From contig JAEXYA010000027.1 of assembly GCA_023451825.1 (NCBI GenBank), positions 1 through 50,151 of the forward strand: 50,151 nucleotides of DNA, read 5' to 3'. The position numbers and the translations under genes are program-made. How positions within the stretch are numbered: position 1 is the first letter of the stretch; each line of letters starts with the position of its first letter. The DNA comes from Pseudomonadota bacterium. GTDB taxonomy: Bacteria > Pseudomonadota > Alphaproteobacteria > Rhizobiales > Xanthobacteraceae. Shown here piece by piece: positions 41,587-49,230 of the stretch. Below the pieces are notes generated by a model that saw only the letters and a program-made list of their open reading frames with translations, had not been told where the DNA came from and made no database searches.

Positions 41587-42648
41587 TTACTTGCCCGCTC
41601 TGATCCGCTCCGCCGCTTCCGGCGCGAAATAAGTCAGCACGCCATCGGCGCCGGCACGCTTGAAGGCCACCAGGCTCTCCATGATCACGCGGTCGCGGTC
41701 GAGCCAGCCATTGTTGATGGCGCCCATGATCATCGCATACTCCCCCGACACCTGATAGGCGAAGGTCGGCACCGCAAACGTGTCCTTCACGCGGCGGATG
41801 ATGTCGAGATAGGGCATGCCCGGCTTCACCATCACCATGTCGGCGCCTTCGGCCAGATCGAGTTCGACCTCGCGGATCGCCTCGTCGGAATTGGCACTGT
41901 CCATCTGATAGGTGCGCTTGTCGCCATTCAGCGTCTTGGCGGAGCCGATGGCGTCGCGGAACGGGCCGTAGAAGGCCGAGGCGTATTTCGCCGCATAGGC
42001 CATGATCTGCACATCGCCGAAGCCGGCTTCGTCCAGCGCCTCGCGGATGGCGCCGACGCGGCCGTCCATCATGTCCGACGGCGCGATCACGTCGCAGCCG
42101 GCTTCCGCCTGCACCAGCGCCTGGCGCACCAGCACGGCGACAGTTTCGTCATTGAGGATGCGGCCGCCCTGCAGCAACCCGTCATGGCCGTGGCTGGTAT
42201 AGGGATCGAGCGCGACGTCGCAGAGCACGCCGAGATCCGGGAATTCCTTCTTGATGGCGCGGACCGACTGACACACGAGGTTGTTGCCGTTCCAGGCTTC
42301 GGAGCCGGTCTCGTCGCGCAGCGACGGATCGGTGTAGGGGAATAGCGCGATGCAGGGGATGTCGAGCTTCACGGCGCGTTCGGCGTCGCGCACCACCTGA
42401 TCGATCGTCAGCCGCTCGACACCGGGCATCGAGGCGATCGGCGTGCGCGCATTGTCGCCTTCGACGACGAAGAGCGGCCAGATCAGGTCATCGGTGGTGA
42501 CCGTGTTTTCCCGCACCAGCCGGCGCGCCCATTCGCTCTTGCGGTTGCGGCGGGGGCGGGTGGTGAGTCCGAGGGACGGGGCGTCATAGACGGAGGAGCG
42601 CGGCGCCTGTTCACGCAATTCGATGGGCCGCCCGAACTTGATCGCCAT
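41587..42648 (-). CDS. hemB: Delta-aminolevulinic acid dehydratase (porphobilinogen synthase)
   Basis: A 353-residue enzyme that condenses two 5-aminolevulinate molecules into porphobilinogen in haem synthesis. The Schiff-base lysines lie in IMAYAAKYASAFYGP and MVKPGMPYLD. In the metal site the sequence is CDVALDPYTSHGHDG, aspartate/alanine in place of the zinc cysteines, so it should be the magnesium-dependent form known from Bradyrhizobium. The ATG at 42648 has GGAGACGG upstream; the longer open frame is non-coding. A symmetric operator candidate lies about 60 bases upstream. It is divergent from the DUF6163 gene. Confidence 0.96.
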   Translation of the reverse strand: MAIKFGRPIELREQAPRSSVYDAPSLGLTTRPRRNRKSEWARRLVRENTVTTDDLIWPLFVVEGDNARTPIASMPGVERLTIDQVVRDAERAVKLDIPCIALFPYTDPSLRDETGSEAWNGNNLVCQSVRAIKKEFPDLGVLCDVALDPYTSHGHDGLLQGGRILNDETVAVLVRQALVQAEAGCDVIAPSDMMDGRVGAIREALDEAGFGDVQIMAYAAKYASAFYGPFRDAIGSAKTLNGDKRTYQMDSANSDEAIREVELDLAEGADMVMVKPGMPYLDIIRRVKDTFAVPTFAYQVSGEYAMIMGAINNGWLDRDRVIMESLVAFKRAGADGVLTYFAPEAAERIRAGK

Positions 42649-42708
42649 GATACCGTCTCCTGAACCGCCGCATGATCTCTCGGCCGGAAAGCCGATACGG
42701 CGTCTGCA

Positions 42709-42727
42709 ACTTGGACTTGTTCCAAGT
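42709..42727. promoter_or_regulatory. Palindromic operator candidate upstream of hemB
   Basis: ACTTGGA-CTTGT-TCCAAGT is a perfect inverted repeat with 7-base arms. The core TTGGA-N5-TCCAA is shared with the site at 25109-25129. hemB of Bradyrhizobium is known to be iron-controlled through Irr; whether this is an Irr site is inference. Confidence 0.5.
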
Positions 42728-42880
42728 CTAGCATTTTCCCGCGTGTCCGTCCAAGCCGGCCTGTGCATGGGGCACGCGCTCATGCATTGCTTTCGCGGCC
42801 CCGCCGGGCCACAAAAAGCCTCATGAATCGCCCGAACGCCTTGTTCCATCTCAACATCGCCGCCTTGCTCGAGGTCGCCC

Positions 42881-43351
42881 ATGGCTGACCAGACGCCGCG
42901 CGACGCCTCCGCACGCGACCACGCGCTGGCCATGTCGGTTGCCGCCATCTCGGCCGAACGCGTCGAGAGCGACGAGAATATCTGGACCCGCCGCCTGGTG
43001 CTGTTCCTGCGCGTCATGGCGGTCGTGTCCATGCTGCAGGGCCTCTATCATTGGGCCCAGGTGACCGGCTTCGTCGGCACCGAGGACGAGGCTTTCGAGG
43101 CCCAGAGCACCGCTTGGCAGGCCGCCACCATCTATTTCGCCGTGATCGAGCTGGTCAGCGCCGTCGGCCTGTGGCTGGCGACGCCGTGGGGCGCCGTGGT
43201 CTGGCTGACCACCGTCGTGTCCATGGCGGTCATCGAACTGATGTTCCCCACCATTTACGGCGGCAATCTCATTGTCGTCGGCCTTCAGGCTGCGTTTCTC
43301 GCAGCCTACCTTGCGCTGGCATGGATGGCCGCGCGGGAACGCCCGCCATAG
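42881..43351 (+). CDS. DUF6163 family membrane protein
   Basis: A 156-residue membrane protein with a hydrophilic first 35 residues and four helices (LVLFLRVMAVVSMLQGLYHWA, ATIYFAVIELVSAVGLWLAT, VVWLTTVVSMAVIELMFP, LIVVGLQAAFLAAYLALAW). The pattern and its position beside hemB match the DUF6163 family of rhizobia. The function is unknown. Start ATG 42881 follows GAGGTC. Confidence 0.8.
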   Translation: MADQTPRDASARDHALAMSVAAISAERVESDENIWTRRLVLFLRVMAVVSMLQGLYHWAQVTGFVGTEDEAFEAQSTAWQAATIYFAVIELVSAVGLWLATPWGAVVWLTTVVSMAVIELMFPTIYGGNLIVVGLQAAFLAAYLALAWMAARERPP

Positions 43352-43364
43352 ACTTCCCGTAGCG

Positions 43365-43454
43365 GTAGCCCGGATGGAGCGCAGCGCAATCCGGGGACCA
43401 GCGTTTCAATGGGAACGCCGGTCCCTGCATTACGCTTCGCTCCATGCAGGCTAC
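43365..43454. repeat. 90-bp palindromic intergenic repeat, family A copy 3
   Basis: GTAGCCCGGATGGAGCGCAG at the left and CTTCGCTCCATGCAGGCTAC at the right, with GGGGACCAGCGTTTC inside. It has the same 90-base length as the other two copies. It lies 14 bases after the DUF6163 stop and before the acyl-CoA synthetase gene. Confidence 0.87.
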
Positions 43455-43512
43455 AGGCTACGATTTCGCGCGAAGACCGCAAAGAACGGTCTCGCATCAA
43501 AGGGAGAAACCA

Positions 43513-45078
43513 GTGAGCCATCTTCGTTCCGGCGGCACCGTCGGCAGCCTTCTCGTCGGCGCCATCGCCCGTTATGCCGACCAGCCCGCCATTGCGGACG
43601 GCACCTCGCGCTGGACCTATCGCGAATATGGCGATGTGGTCGCGCGCTTCATCGGCCTGTTCCGCAGCCTCGGCCTGACCAAGACCAGCGGCCTCTCGGT
43701 TCTCTCCGGCAACCGCGCCGAGACCTGGGCCGCGATCTCCGCCGCCGCCATCATGGGCATCCGCTACACGCCGCTGCATCCCATGGCCGCCGAGGACGAC
43801 CAGGCCTTCATCGTGGAAGACGCCGAGATCGACGTGCTGATCGTCGAAGGCGGCAAATTCGCCGAACGCGGCAAGGCGCTGAAGGCGCGGGTGCCGAGCC
43901 TCAAGCATCTCTATTCCTTCGGCACGGTCGAGGGCGTGCGCGATCTCCTCACCGAACTGCCGGCGATCATACCGGAGCCGCTGGTGGACGAAAGCCATGT
44001 GGATGACATCTGCTGGCTCTCTTACACGGGCGGCACCACCGGCCGCTCCAAAGGCGTGATGAATCCGCATCGCGTCGTCGTCGCCATGTGCCTCGCCATC
44101 ATTGCCGACTGGGACTGGCCGCGCGACATCCGCTATCTCGCCGCGACCCCGATCAGCCACGCGGCGGGCATCACCATCTTCCCGGTGATGCTGCGCGGCG
44201 GCTTCACGCGCCTCGTGCAGGGTTTTGACGCCGAGACCTATCTGCGCGTGGTGCATGAAGAGAAGATCACCGCGACTTTCCTGGTGCCGACGCTGATCTA
44301 TGCGCTGATCGACGCCGAAGACCTGCGCAAGAAATACGACACATCATCCCTCGACATGATCGTCTATGGCGCCGCCCCGATGTCGCCCGATCGCCTGCGC
44401 GAGGGCGTGCGCATTTTCGGCAATGTGTTCGTGCAGCTCTACGGCCAGACCGAAGCGCCGCAGATCATCACCACCATGCGCAAGATCGATCACGACGATA
44501 CCAAGCCCGGCCGTCTCGGCTCCTGCGGCCGCGCCAATCCGATGGTGGAAGTCAAACTGCTCGACAATGATCTCAATGAGGTCGCCATCGGCGCGCCCGG
44601 CGAGATCTGCGTGCGCGGCTCGCTGGTGATGGACGGCTACTGGAAGCGTCCGGATGCCACCGAGGAGGTTTTCCGCGGTGGCTGGCTGCATACCGGCGAT
44701 GTCGCTGTGAAAGATGCCGACGGCTTCTTCTATATCGTCGATCGCACCAAGGACATGATCATCTCCGGCGGTTTTAATATCTATCCACGCGAAGTCGAGG
44801 ACGCATTGATGGCGCACCACGCGGTGGCGTCGGCGGCCGTGATCGGAATTCCCGATGCGAAGTGGGGCGAGGCGGTGAAGGCGTTCGTCGTGCTGAAGAA
44901 CGGCGCCAATAATTCGGTGGAAGAATTGCAGGCGCATGTGAAAGACAAGCGCGGCGCACCGTGGTCGCCGAAATCAATCGACTTCGTCGCGGAAATTCCG
45001 GTGACGGGATTGGGCAAGATCGACCGCAAGGCATTGCGTGCACCGTATTGGGGCGGTCAGGCGCGGGGCGTGGCGTAG
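43513..45078 (+). CDS. AMP-forming acyl-CoA synthetase (AMP-binding enzyme)
   Basis: A 521-residue ANL-superfamily enzyme that activates a carboxylic acid as acyl-AMP and then acyl-CoA. Motifs in order: the P-loop SYTGGTTGRSKGV, the core YGQTEAP, GEICVRGSLVMDGYWKRP, GWLHTGD, DRTKDMIISGGFNIYPREVED and the C-terminal catalytic lysine in GLGKIDRKAL. It is close to fatty-acid and phenylacetate-like ligases; the acid is not predictable. GTG at 43513 is chosen because AGGGAGA lies upstream and the preceding codons run into the repeat element. It appears to be transcribed alone. Confidence 0.92.
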   Translation: MSHLRSGGTVGSLLVGAIARYADQPAIADGTSRWTYREYGDVVARFIGLFRSLGLTKTSGLSVLSGNRAETWAAISAAAIMGIRYTPLHPMAAEDDQAFIVEDAEIDVLIVEGGKFAERGKALKARVPSLKHLYSFGTVEGVRDLLTELPAIIPEPLVDESHVDDICWLSYTGGTTGRSKGVMNPHRVVVAMCLAIIADWDWPRDIRYLAATPISHAAGITIFPVMLRGGFTRLVQGFDAETYLRVVHEEKITATFLVPTLIYALIDAEDLRKKYDTSSLDMIVYGAAPMSPDRLREGVRIFGNVFVQLYGQTEAPQIITTMRKIDHDDTKPGRLGSCGRANPMVEVKLLDNDLNEVAIGAPGEICVRGSLVMDGYWKRPDATEEVFRGGWLHTGDVAVKDADGFFYIVDRTKDMIISGGFNIYPREVEDALMAHHAVASAAVIGIPDAKWGEAVKAFVVLKNGANNSVEELQAHVKDKRGAPWSPKSIDFVAEIPVTGLGKIDRKALRAPYWGGQARGVA

Positions 45079-45104
45079 TTCTCGCGGGGAGAATGCTCGG
45101 CCTG

Positions 45105-45218
45105 CATGGTTCGAGACGCCCGCTTCGCGGGCTCCTCACCATGAGGGTCCTCTACAGAGCCGCAAACTCTCTCCTCATCCTGAGGAGCGGCCGTCTTCGG
45201 CCGCGTCTCGAAGGATGG
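45105..45218. repeat. Palindromic intergenic repeat, family D copy 2
   Basis: Two modules: CATGGTTCGAGACG to CTCCTCACCATGAGG, then CTCATCCTGAGGAGC to GTCTCGAAGGATGG, each around a GC hairpin (CCCGCTTCGCGGG, CGGCCGTCTTCGGCCG). Compared with 16902-17008 the order of the modules is reversed. Confidence 0.8.
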
Positions 45219-45604
45219 CCGCAAGCTGCGCTCGACCAGCAGAGAGCCCGGGCCTCAATTCCCCTCAAATTGTCAGAAATTTATTCCCATTAACCCCGGT
45301 AACCTCCCGGTCACCCTAACAGGGCGGTGAGGAATCTTACCCCGATCTTTCGCATTTGAACGATCCTGTCCCGCATCAGAACACCCTCGCGGACATTGCG
45401 CGAACATCGGTCGAAAAGCGTGAATCAAAAACTGCAAAAAGCCCTGTTTTTGTAGACTTAATCGACGATTTACCCTCGCAAATTCATGTTCTCTTTATCG
45501 TCTTTTTTAGGCGCTTCTTCAAAGCCGCCGCTTAAGTTGGGCCTATCAGACGAGACACAAGTTTCGTCGAATAAGTCGATAAAAACGACAGCAGGGGTAG
45601 TGTC
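45219..45604. other. AT-richer intergenic region with probable ldtR promoter
   Basis: About 390 bases without a gene and visibly richer in A and T than the surroundings. It holds short A- and T-runs around 45430-45455, the palindrome AATCG-A-CGATT (45460-45470) and the partly repeated GTCGAATAAGTCGATAA just upstream of ldtR. These are candidates for ldtR promoter and autoregulatory sites. Confidence 0.45.
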
Positions 45605-46117
45605 ATGATGAAGTCCGTTGCGACGGTGGAAAGCGTTGATCTCGTTCCCGGCCAGGCGCCCGTCCAGCCGTTGTATCTCGAAGCCCTGACGCTGGTGGAG
45701 CGTCTGCATCGCCGCCTGCTCGACGTCATCAAGGATGAATTCGACCGTCGTGGCCGTGCCGACATCAACTCCGTCCAGGCGCTGCTGCTCTACAATATCG
45801 GCGACAAGGAATTGACCGCCGGCGAGCTGCGCACCCGCGGCTACTATCTCGGCTCCAACGTCTCCTACAATCTGAAGAAGCTGGTCGAACTCGGCTTCCT
45901 CGATCACCAGCGTTCGCGCGTCGATCGTCGCTCGGTCCGCATCCGCCTGACCTCGCAGGGCCAGGAAATCCGCCACATCGTCGAGGCCCTCTACGCCAAG
46001 CATGTGAAGACGGTGGAGCAGGTCGGCGGCATCTCGAACGAAGAATTCGCGACCCTCAACAAGTCGCTGCACCGCCTCGAGCGCTTCTGGACCGACCAGA
46101 TCCTGTATCGCCTCTGA
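45605..46117 (+). CDS. ldtR: MarR-family transcription regulator LdtR
   Basis: A 170-residue MarR-type winged-HTH regulator that matches the LdtR group conserved across Rhizobiales; in Liberibacter it activates an L,D-transpeptidase gene and affects osmotic tolerance. Signatures: QPLYLEALTLVERLHRRLLDVIKDEF, the recognition-helix region GYYLGSNVSYNLKKLVELG and the wing HQRSRVDRRSVRIRLT. ATG codons at 45605 and 45608 are equivalent. It is monocistronic: an intrinsic terminator follows at 46232, after a longish 3' UTR of about 115 bases. Confidence 0.92.
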   Translation: MMKSVATVESVDLVPGQAPVQPLYLEALTLVERLHRRLLDVIKDEFDRRGRADINSVQALLLYNIGDKELTAGELRTRGYYLGSNVSYNLKKLVELGFLDHQRSRVDRRSVRIRLTSQGQEIRHIVEALYAKHVKTVEQVGGISNEEFATLNKSLHRLERFWTDQILYRL

Positions 46118-46231
46118 GATTTTCGAACTCCAAGACTTCGACCCTCCAAGTCGAGACTGCCGCCAACGGAATTTTGCCCTCCGAAAGCAACGCCGAAATG
46201 CACACAAGAGGCATACGGCACTGACAACGAC

Positions 46232-46259
46232 AAAAGGCGCCCGCGAAGGGCGCCTTTTT
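46232..46259 (+). terminator. Intrinsic terminator of ldtR
   Basis: AAAAGGCGCCC-GCGAA-GGGCGCCTTTTT, an 11-bp perfect stem running into five T residues, followed by CTTTT. Confidence 0.92.
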
Positions 46260-46280
46260 CTTTTGGAGAAGCGCAGACCC

Positions 46281-46382
46281 GTAGGATGGGTTGAGCAAAG
46301 GCGCGCAGCGCCGGAGCGATACCCATCACCGCATGCGCCGACGTTTGTGGTGATGGGTATCGCTTCGCTCAACCCATCCTAC
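46281..46382. repeat. 102-bp palindromic intergenic repeat, family B copy 3
   Basis: Edges GTAGGATGGGTTGAGC and GCTCAACCCATCCTAC; inner arms GCGATACCCATCAC and GTGATGGGTATCGC. Its last 14 bases overlap the 3' end and stop codon of the small gene at 46369. Confidence 0.87.
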
Positions 46383-46605
46383 GATTCCGCGATACTTTGC
46401 GCGTCTCCGCATCGATCCGCGCCGCCGCAAGCGTGACGCGAACCACCTCCGCCGAGCCGCGCAGGCTCAGCGACTTGCCATATCTCGCGAGGATCGCGGC
46501 TTCGAGATGCAGACGCTCGGTGTCGCAGGCGCTTCGCGTATGTACGATCGTGTCCCACTTGCCGTCCCAGAGGTCGGCGGCAACGCGTTCGAAATAAGCG
46601 AACAT
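46369..46605 (-). CDS. Small unknown protein (78 residues)
   Basis: Not recognised. A soluble, basic protein with a pattern of three helices (FAYFERVAADLWDGKWDTI, ERLHLEAAILARYG, AEVVRVTLAAARIDAETRK). The stop codon and the last five residues (NRRMG) are supplied by the palindromic repeat. It lies 9 bases downstream of another small gene on the same strand, so the two are probably one transcript. It could be real on the basis of codon pattern and context, but start and end are uncertain. Confidence 0.55.
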   Translation of the reverse strand: MFAYFERVAADLWDGKWDTIVHTRSACDTERLHLEAAILARYGKSLSLRGSAEVVRVTLAAARIDAETRKVSRNRRMG

Positions 46606-46614
46606 GCGCGTGGA

Positions 46615-46902
46615 TCACGCCCACTGCTCGGTGACCGCGCGGATGCGCTGCATCGCCTGTTCGTAAAAGACGTTGCGCTCGATCTCCTGCAGGCGCTGGC
46701 GGTTGCGGAAGGCGCTGAGGCGCTCCTGCATTTCCCGGCGGATGTCGATATCGCTGCGCTCAGGCTCGGGCGGGCGATGGCGCGCCACAAGGGGGCTTGG
46801 CGCAAGGAAATTTGGCACAAGGGGAGGCGAGGTCTCGCTCACGCTTCCGATACATGGCGATGTGTCCGCTGACAATTCTTCGCGTTCGTCGTGCAAGTCC
46901 AT
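46615..46902 (-). CDS. Small unknown protein (95 residues) with charged helical C-terminus
   Basis: Not recognised. The first half is acidic, then proline-rich and disordered-looking (PPLVPNFLAPSPLVARHRPPEPER). The second half is a long charged helix (IRREMQERLSAFRNRQRLQEIERN) with likely coiled-coil character. No signal peptide or membrane helix. It is followed closely by the 78-residue gene. The ATG at 46902 is preferred over a TTG three bases earlier. Confidence 0.6.
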   Translation of the reverse strand: MDLHDEREELSADTSPCIGSVSETSPPLVPNFLAPSPLVARHRPPEPERSDIDIRREMQERLSAFRNRQRLQEIERNVFYEQAMQRIRAVTEQWA

Positions 46903-47150
46903 CAATTCCCACCGAATCTTGTGTGTCGATGGGATCGAGCGTGGTGATTTATGGGTAACGGACTTTCACCAGAAACGTCAGGCAAACTGATGGGGACATC
47001 AACGGCCACGCATATCGAGCGGTTTTGCTCTTGAAGGCATGTTCGATAGCGGACACATGCTGACCAGAAACATCGGTGCGAGAGCTGCCCTGCTTACCTC
47101 GCCCAAACGATGTTACCCGGCTGTTTCGGCATCGCAGGTCCATCTTCTCG

Positions 47151-47182
47151 CGCAAAAGAAAAGGCCCCGGCGAACCGGGGCC
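47151..47182 (-). terminator. Intrinsic terminator of the PRC-barrel gene
   Basis: Read on the minus strand: GGCCCCGG-TTCG-CCGGGGCC, an 8-bp perfect stem with a tetraloop, followed by TTTTCTTTTG. It begins seven bases after the PRC-barrel stop. Confidence 0.9.
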
Positions 47183-47189
47183 TGATGCA

Positions 47190-47546
47190 TCACACGAACG
47201 GCGTGCCGTAGTAATCATCCACCTTCCGCGCGCGGCCGGTGTCCTGCCAGTCCCAGTCGCGTTCGTTGCTATATTTCGGCGCGCCCTGGAGTTGGTCTTT
47301 GGTCACATTGGTGAGATAGCCGCCGAGCTCGGTGTCGTATTTCAGCGATTGCCAGGGCAGCGGATAGTGGTCGTCGCCGATGCCGAGAAAGCCGCCGAAG
47401 CCGAGCACGGCATAGGAGGCCTTGCCGCTGACCTTTTCGAGCATCACGCGCTCGATGGAGCCAATCTTCTCGCGGTCGGCGCCATAAACGGCGGTGCCTT
47501 CCACCTTGTCGGTGCCGATGAGATTGCCGGTTTCACGTTCAGCCAT
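47190..47546 (-). CDS. PRC-barrel domain protein
   Basis: A 118-residue soluble protein with one PRC-barrel domain (about residues 8-85: LIGTDKVEGTAVYGADREKIGSIERVML and YAVLGFGGFLGIGDDHYPLPW). The tail is rich in Asp, Trp and Tyr. Such proteins are common in rhizobia, where many belong to the general stress response; the molecular function is unknown. GGGAGG lies five bases upstream of the ATG. A GGAAC-N16-TGTT element upstream resembles an EcfG promoter. Confidence 0.88.
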   Translation of the reverse strand: MAERETGNLIGTDKVEGTAVYGADREKIGSIERVMLEKVSGKASYAVLGFGGFLGIGDDHYPLPWQSLKYDTELGGYLTNVTKDQLQGAPKYSNERDWDWQDTGRARKVDDYYGTPFV

Positions 47547-47576
47547 GATGTCCTCCCTTGGCGTGTGTGCCGGTAA

Positions 47577-47601
47577 AACAGGGAGGAGTCTGCTTCGTTC
47601 C
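47577..47601 (-). promoter_or_regulatory. EcfG-like promoter candidate for the PRC-barrel gene
   Basis: On the minus strand GGAAC (47601-47597), 16 bases, then TGTT (47580-47577). The consensus for the alphaproteobacterial stress sigma factor is GGAAC-N16/17-CGTT, so one of four -10 bases differs. It is 31 bases from the start codon. Confidence 0.5.
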
Positions 47602-48109
47602 TGTCGATCATGTCGCATCTGGTGAATGGCAACTCACCATGTCGTGCGCATTCATCATCGATGCCTGGACACCTGCGACAGCAGCCAGGAAAACGCCATC
47701 AGCCTGGCAAACCCGATCGAGAACACGGTGTCGTCGCCGATGGCCCAGCGGCCATCCGGCCACCGCACAAAGGGTGCCCACTTGTCGTCAACGCGCCCGT
47801 GCCGGGCGCATGCGTGCGGCCAAACGAACGAAAGCCCCGTCGGGGGAACGGGGCTTCCAGTCTGGGGATCTGTGGGCGCTTGGGGGACCACCCACGTGAG
47901 GTAGACGTGCGAGCGCAGAAAAGGTTCAGCGCGTCGCGAAATAAGTTTGTCGGGGCACCAATTGTCCGCGATGGGAGCGCGATGAACCTTCGCGCCCCTG
48001 CACGAACAAAGATCATGATCGGGCGCGTGGCACTCGATCGGCTCCATTCACGGCGCTGCGCCTGCATGGCGTACGCATCCAGAACAGTCATCCGGCGAGG
48101 ATTTCGGGA
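47602..48109. other. About 510-base region without a confirmed gene
   Basis: Open frames occur on both strands but none has a clear ribosome binding site. On the minus strand a frame ending at 47655 encodes WAPFVRWPDGRWAIGDD, which looks protein-like and may be a remnant or a very small gene. A hairpin at 47832-47856 could end a minus-strand transcript. The promoter of the gene at 48110 should also be here. Confidence 0.4.
47832..47856 (-). terminator. Possible terminator hairpin on the minus strand
   Basis: AAGCCCCGT-CGGGGGA-ACGGGGCTT, perfect 9-bp arms. On the minus strand it runs into TTCGTTCGTTT, a broken T-tract; on the plus strand no T-tract follows. There is no known gene for it to terminate, which raises the possibility of a small RNA. 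Confidence 0.4.
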
Positions 48110-48364
48110 ATGAAGCCGATACTCATCATCGCTCTGGCCATCGGCGCGGTCGTGTCCACGGTCCTTCTTGCGATCGAGCCGCTGACCGACTTCGCCTATC
48201 TCTGGCTGGAATGGCCGGGCATCAGCGCGGCCTATCTGGTCTGGGGCGCCGTCAGCGGGTCCGCGGCCGCGGGCATCGCGGTCGCATGGGCGGTGAACGC
48301 GCTGGTCTATGCAACGGGGATCTTCGCCATTCTCGGCGCGATCAGACGCGTGTTGCCATCATGA
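48110..48364 (+). CDS. Small unknown membrane protein (84 residues)
   Basis: Not recognised. It has two hydrophobic helices (ILIIALAIGAVVSTVLLAIEP and SGSAAAGIAVAWAVNALVYATGIFAIL) joined by an aromatic loop (DFAYLWLEWPG). The stop overlaps the next start by four bases (ATGA), so the two are translationally coupled. It is likely an inner-membrane protein. Confidence 0.65.
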   Translation: MKPILIIALAIGAVVSTVLLAIEPLTDFAYLWLEWPGISAAYLVWGAVSGSAAAGIAVAWAVNALVYATGIFAILGAIRRVLPS

Positions 48365-48738
48365 AGATCATCGCTGTGCTCGCCGTGCTGGCGATGATCC
48401 TGCAGGATCTGCTCGGATCGAGATCGAGTGTCGGCGGCCCGATGGGGCTGCTGATCATCTCGGTCGTCATCATCCTCGCGGTCGGCATCTACGAGGCATG
48501 GTCGCAGCAGCGTGGCGCACCCGGATGGATCGTCAATATCGTCGTCGCCATTCTCGGCGGCATTGTCGCGATCATCCTCGCGGGCCTGTTGATGGAAGAG
48601 GTGCTTCCCATGCTCCGTCTCGACGGCTCGCTCGCCGCATCGATCAATCCGGCCAAGTATCTTGTCTATGCGGCTATGGCGCTGCTGATGGTGTTCGGGC
48701 CATGGGCGGCCCTACAGATCGTCAACCGGTTTCGGTGA
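48361..48738 (+). CDS. Unknown membrane protein (125 residues)
   Basis: Not recognised. Four hydrophobic stretches are seen: IIAVLAVLAMILQDLL, GLLIISVVIILAVGIYEAW, WIVNIVVAILGGIVAIILAGLL and YLVYAAMALLMVFGPWAAL. No charged catalytic pattern. It forms a coupled pair with the 84-residue gene upstream. Its 3' end is 34 bases from the convergent gene at 48773. Confidence 0.65.
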   Translation: MKIIAVLAVLAMILQDLLGSRSSVGGPMGLLIISVVIILAVGIYEAWSQQRGAPGWIVNIVVAILGGIVAIILAGLLMEEVLPMLRLDGSLAASINPAKYLVYAAMALLMVFGPWAALQIVNRFR

Positions 48739-48772
48739 GCTGCGCCGCAGCGATGCCTGAAAGCGCGCGCAT

Positions 48773-49048
48773 TCAAGCAACGGGATCGCGCTTGTCTTCC
48801 TTGAGGACGACCGGTGTCGCCGTCTCGTCATAGCCGCTGCGGCTGCTGTAGAACATCAGCGCCATCAGCCCGCAGCCGATCAGCAGCGAGAAGATCGTGC
48901 CCAGCGCCAGTGCGATCCAGCCATGGATCGACATGGTCACATCTTCCGATGTCCAGGCCATGCTCGCCCAGACGACGGCGAAGATGAGCATTGCGAACAG
49001 GATGACGAGCAGAAAAGCTTGCGATAGCGAAAGTCTTTGGCGTGCCAT
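48773..49048 (-). CDS. Small unknown membrane protein (91 residues)
   Basis: Not recognised. Two transmembrane helices (AFLLVILFAMLIFAVVWASMAW and HGWIALALGTIFSLLIGCGLMALMFY) with a short charged tail (LKEDKRDPVA). GGAGGCC lies four bases upstream of the ATG at 49048, which supports this start over an in-frame upstream one. Divergent from the 38-residue membrane peptide gene. Confidence 0.7.
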   Translation of the reverse strand: MARQRLSLSQAFLLVILFAMLIFAVVWASMAWTSEDVTMSIHGWIALALGTIFSLLIGCGLMALMFYSSRSGYDETATPVVLKEDKRDPVA

Positions 49049-49183
49049 AATGGCCTCCGCGGTCGCTGCTCCCGTCGTCACTGATTGCGGTCGGGGCGCG
49101 ACCCGACCTTGAATATGGTCTGTGCAGAACTACGCGACAACCGCCTGATCGATGCCTTGGGCAATTTGTACCAATTGGCGAAC

Positions 49184-49208
49184 GGAACGGGAATTTTCAT
49201 CTTGCGTT
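49184..49208 (+). promoter_or_regulatory. EcfG-type general-stress promoter
   Basis: GGAAC at 49184-49188, a 16-base spacer, CGTT at 49205-49208: an exact match to the alphaproteobacterial EcfG consensus. It lies 22 bases upstream of the ATG at 49231. Confidence 0.8.
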
Positions 49209-49230
49209 TGTGTATCAGCGGGGAGCGCAG

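Noticed and set aside
42649..43032. 128-codon N-terminal extension of hemB
   Set aside because: Family proteins begin at MAIKFGRP; the extension overlaps the divergent gene and the operator.
45105..45130. GGTTCGAGAC word resembling a tRNA T-arm
   Set aside because: It is part of family D repeats and no cloverleaf or anticodon arm surrounds it.
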